A stretch of DNA of 64,000 bases from Fasciolopsis buskii (taxonomy: Eukaryota; Platyhelminthes; Trematoda; Plagiorchiida; Fasciolidae), in assembly GCA_008360955.1 (NCBI GenBank), contig LUCM01004140.1, positions 32,167 to 96,166 of the forward strand, written 5' to 3'. A model generated the notes under the pieces. That model searched no databases and had not been told where the DNA came from. It saw only the letters and a list, made by a program, of their open reading frames with translations. This document shows positions 60,977 through 64,000 of the stretch, one piece after another (the first letter of the stretch is position 1; each line of letters begins with the position of its first letter). A program made the translations under genes and the position numbers.

Positions 60977-61378
60977 GTAAGGAAACCGAAGGTATTGACA
61001 ATACATCTTGGAACGACTAAAACGAACAAACCTCAACTCTTCATTAGTGAATCTTTTTGTTATGTTATTAGTTGAACGAATTGCAAATTCATCCAGCCAT
61101 ATGGCGAGGACGTAAATGTTTCGTGGAGTCTTCTCTTGTTCCCCTAACAAGCGAAAAGGCTTGGGCTGTGGCGGAATAATCCATGGGATGTTCAATTAGA
61201 GCAGAAAAAAGAGGTACTCAAAATGATCCATTTGGCGACGTCGAGTTTTAGCCTATGGTTTAATTCAAATGGGAGCGGTATATCGTTTTGTGAAGTTGAC
61301 ATGGAGATAACAAACAAAAGTGTAGATTTGAACACCACGTTAACTAACCATGATTGTACACTAATTGAATTTTCCCAG

Positions 61379-61450
61379 ACCTTAATGTTTGAGTCACAAA
61401 ACAAGGCTGAAAATCAACATCTCCGGAAAGCACTGAAAACTGCCGGTTAA
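61379..61450 (+). CDS. Candidate last exon, charged helix
   Basis: TTGAATTTTCCCAG ends at 61378 and the frame is open in phase 0 for 23 codons (TLMFESQNKAENQHLRKALK, TAG) to TAA at 61448-61450. The peptide looks like a short amphipathic helix. The same frame is open upstream to about 61223 with protein-like sequence (GISFCEVDMEITNKSVDLNT), so the exon may begin earlier. It is phase-compatible with the exon ending at 60976. Confidence 0.3.
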   Translation, partial: TLMFESQNKAENQHLRKALKTAG

Positions 61451-62443
61451 CTTTGAGTATATATTGATAGGCTAAGACAAGCCCGAAGCCAAATGCACTT
61501 ATCAGTCGAGGAATGATTTGGGCGAACAGCGAATGTTTATTTTATTCCATCTGACAAGTCATCTATCAATTCTTCCGCAAACAAAGGGGTAGACACACTA
61601 GTAAAATTAAACGGCTGCTGTAGTAAGATAAAACTGCCTTATTCAGTCATTGCTGGAAGTCACTGAATTTAGAATTTCGATTCCTTAACACCTGCATCTT
61701 TTGTGATTTTTATCTTTTGTTTAAGTGATGAGATAGTGGTGCGTATGATTCCCAAGAAAGTTGACATGCCCATTCTTGGTTTGTCCGATGGATAGGGAGA
61801 CGGGTGTGGACGAATTCGAATCGAGAACAGCCACATTCAAACTTCATGATTCTGACCATTTAATTACTGTTGATCGTATCAGGACAACGGGGACAATGGG
61901 CAAACCAAACCTCTTTCAAACCGCTATCACCCTAGGTCAAATGAAAACTACTGCCGCATGGATGAAGCATTGCTAATCATGTCATCCAACTCAAGTCTGT
62001 TTGAACGAGGCCCTAGCGCGATCAAAGTAGTGTTCACACGGCCCAATATTCTCTCGTGATTATGCGAAACATTTCGAAACTTCCTGTTCACATGATTAAC
62101 TGTTCGTTCTTTGTATTAATGTGTTGCTAGCTTACAAGCCGTTCGTTAATATTCCTAGGTCACGAGTAGGTGACAGGGAGAAGAAAAACAGTCGTAAATT
62201 TTTTGCTCTTTACTTTTATATATAAATGTTTATTAAAACATCCTTAGGCAAGTTATTCTTCTGAATGTGACAGCTCGCACAGTCGGTGACGTCCTGAATG
62301 CCAACACAAATACTGATGACGATGCATTGTAATCAGTTAACTATCATAAATGTTCACACCAAGATTTTCGATAAATCCACCATACCCGTCTGTTGCGCTT
62401 GACAGTTTTGTAAACTTCGACAAAGTTCCCCAAATTATTCTAA
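61451..62443. other. Gene-poor stretch
   Basis: A plus-strand frame at 61761-61976 contains DRIRTTGTMGKP, which only faintly recalls the FERIRPTG block of Penelope-like elements, and the following residues do not match. Nothing is called. Confidence 0.45.
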
Positions 62444-62659
62444 ATTGTGAGGACTGGCAAATTTCCAAAAAAATTACCAATCGATAAGAACCGATCACTT
62501 GTTCCAAATGGTGTGGTGCCGTTGAAACAGAACACCAAAGAGCAACTGCCTATCGCTCGCCGTCCTCTCTGGCGCAGCTGTGCACTGCCATTTCGGGGTT
62601 CATCTGACGATTATTTCATTCACAACGACAAAGACACATGGGTACGACCAAGCTTTTGA
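62444..62659 (+). CDS. Candidate last exon, weak acceptor
   Basis: The plus strand is open from just after TAA (62441-62443) to TGA at 62657-62659, about 71 codons with even codon use. The peptide is basic and proline-containing: GKFPKKLPIDKNRSLVPNGV, KEQLPIARRPLWRSC, SSDDYFIHNDKDTWVRPSF. The nearest acceptor (ATTGTGAG) is poor. The family is not recognised. Confidence 0.27.
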   Translation: MVRTGKFPKKLPIDKNRSLVPNGVVPLKQNTKEQLPIARRPLWRSCALPFRGSSDDYFIHNDKDTWVRPSF

Positions 62660-63198
62660 ATTTGCGTTTGGATTATTATTATCAACTATCTTATTGATAT
62701 TACGGTTCGCATGAATACCGCGCCGTACAACGTGTTCTCGACAGACAACGAACGACCTGTGTGATCGGTCAAAGTTGTTGATTAGATTCGATTCATTGAA
62801 TCCGGTCCAGTTTGTTCATAATATCGGCGTTGCATTTCACTCGGACAGCTTATTCAATCAAACATACCCCCCACACACCACACACAAACATGCTGAGGTG
62901 CACAAACATACACGCGTCGAGTACGGAAAATTTTCGGTGAACTGAAGTGGCTAAACAATGACGAAATTTATCGGCATCTGTGTCAGTCAGCATATGAAAA
63001 TCGCCTTAGGTAGACACTGCTGCTGCGAACGTACCTGCAGGCAAACAGATTTGTGCATGCTTAGCGTGCAGGTGTGCATGCTTGTTTGTGCACAATCTAC
63101 ACATAGGTGTCCTTGTACTGGTAAGGAGCACGTGCTTCAATATGTATGGTCATGTTAGTAGTTGTATGTGTGCGCTCGCTCGTGTGCTTTCCTTTTAG
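62660..63198. other. Gene-poor stretch
   Basis: A Cys-rich 66-codon frame at 62958-63158 has no context. A short CA-rich tract lies near 62871-62887. Confidence 0.45.
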
Positions 63199-63301
63199 TT
63201 TGGGACCAGCGCATTCGATGCAACTCAACTGGATACTGTTATCCATGAAATTGATGCTCTTCGGTGTGATTTGATTCAGCCGCGCCATGCTGCCTCATGC
63301 A
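63199..63301 (+). CDS. Candidate internal exon
   Basis: CTTTCCTTTTAG ends at 63198 and GTAATA at 63302 is a plausible donor. The 103 bases are open in phase 0 and end in phase 1. The peptide reads FGTSAFDATQLDTVIHEIDA, then LRCDLIQPRHAASC. A second donor, AAG|GTAAGG near 63366, is stronger, but this frame reaches a stop just before it, so the exon end is uncertain. No family is recognised. Confidence 0.38.
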
Positions 63302-63769
63302 GTAATATGGTACACACAAATTCTTTGCGTGGTGTGGTTTGGCGCAGTACAGATCCAGGCTAAGGTAAGGTTCTTGTCACTTGATTGAAAATTTTCTGGT
63401 AAATATAAAAATTGTGTATATTTTACGAAATAGTAACTACTGAGAATATTTCCTATTTTGCATTGATCCAGTTACATGAACGATCGGTATTGATTCCCCT
63501 TAAGTAATCTCCCTCCAGCTTGCTGCACCGTGAAAAGAAGCTCGGTTTATCGTGAACCAACTAAATCGAGAGATCACTCAGGTCTTAAAAGTCATTTATT
63601 GCGTCAGTGGACAAAAATGGGTTTAGTATTTAGCCGGAAGAGCCCAGATCCAATGTCCTCTCGCACAGTACACTCGAGAAATCTAACGAACTTTCTCCAA
63701 TGACCTGATTTCAAGATGACAATGAACTTGATAGGGAGGAAGACCCGCAGGAACTCAAAGTAAATAATT

Positions 63770-63920
63770 TTATGTAGAATTGATCCAAACATGTAAAACG
63801 TTCGATCTCGGCGGGATTCAAACCCAAGTATGGAGACAGCCCCTTGCACCAGCAGAGAGAGGGAGACAATGAAACGAATGCACGGACATTTCGCTAGACG
63901 ACCGCTGACTGCCACCTAAA
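63770..63920 (-). repeat. SINE-like tRNA-derived element, second family
   Basis: On the minus strand it begins AGGTGGCAGTCAGCGG, which fits an A box (TGGCAGTCAGCGG), and about 75 bases later carries TGGGTTTGAATCCCG, which fits a B box. The spacing is larger than in a tRNA, as in SINE heads with an insertion. It differs from the copies at 11850, 15645 and 50100. The 3' limit is not visible. Confidence 0.5.
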
Positions 63921-64000
63921 TTACGTAGCCATATGGAATTCATCACAGTGGACTATTTGTAGTTTGACTACCAGGCAAGATTTTTAGGTGGCAGTCAGCG
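63903..64000. repeat. 18-base inverted repeat at the window edge
   Basis: CGCTGACTGCCACCTAAA at 63903-63920 is the exact reverse complement of 63983-64000. The first arm is the start of the minus-strand SINE-like element, so the second arm is probably the start of another copy on the plus strand that continues outside the window. The spacer is 62 bases. Confidence 0.9.

Noticed and set aside
61761..61976. DRIRTTGTMGKP as a third Penelope fragment
   Set aside because: Only the RIRxTG part agrees with the family; the RLYGLPK block that must follow is absent.
1..64000. CRISPR array, bacterial operon, prophage or plasmid origin
   Set aside because: There are no regularly spaced repeats and no long adjacent genes with ribosome-binding sites. 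The repeat content is that of an animal nuclear genome.

Overview
This window looks like nuclear DNA of a metazoan with a large, repeat-rich genome, most likely a parasitic flatworm and probably a trematode. It is A+T-rich. It has no long uninterrupted genes, no bacterial operons and no rRNA or clear tRNA genes. Short open stretches flanked by intron-type AG and GT sites are scattered through long non-coding DNA. The recognisable elements are decayed: two copies of a non-LTR retrotransposon of the RTE/CR1-like kind common in trematodes, two loci of Penelope-like elements, and tRNA-derived SINE copies. Taxonomy is inferred from this repeat content and is not proven.

Layout. 1-110: TATC and TGTC microsatellites. 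260-568: a probable last exon encoding a single-pass membrane tail, with an AATAAA behind it. 1.8-2.15 kb: two short candidate last exons. 4.3-7.9 kb (+): the best gene model, three or four exons whose phases are compatible, encoding a protein with a hydrophobic helix. 11.8 and 15.6 kb: SINE copies. 13.05-13.93 kb (-): the 3' half of an RTE-like reverse transcriptase. 20.7-21.3 kb: candidate last exons of two convergent genes. 22.2-22.6 kb: two Penelope fragments joined head to head. 26.7 kb: a candidate internal exon. 28.7-30.2 kb (-): a longer Penelope remnant with N-terminal, RT and C-terminal endonuclease parts and an internal deletion. 31.5-33.7 kb: a cluster of unrecognised coding-like stretches. 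35.3, 37.4, 38.4 and 41.3 kb: candidate last exons. 42.7-45.1 kb (+): a decayed RTE-like element from endonuclease to the C-terminal end. 45.9-47.9 and 52.3-54.6 kb: further candidate exons. 50.1 kb: the best-preserved SINE. 60.9-61.45 and 63.2 kb: more candidate exons. 63.8-64.0 kb: a second SINE-like family, with two copies facing each other at the window edge.

How it fits together. The host genes seem to be split into small exons separated by kilobases of intron or intergenic DNA filled with dead transposons. No complete host gene can be assembled with certainty. Exon calls rest on splice-like signals, open frames, phase compatibility and codon composition. By my rough estimate, stop-free stretches near 130 codons occur several times by chance in a window of this size and composition, so open frames alone were not accepted and most exon confidences are low. 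The mobile-element calls are firmer because several conserved motifs occur in the right order. No intact novel system was found.
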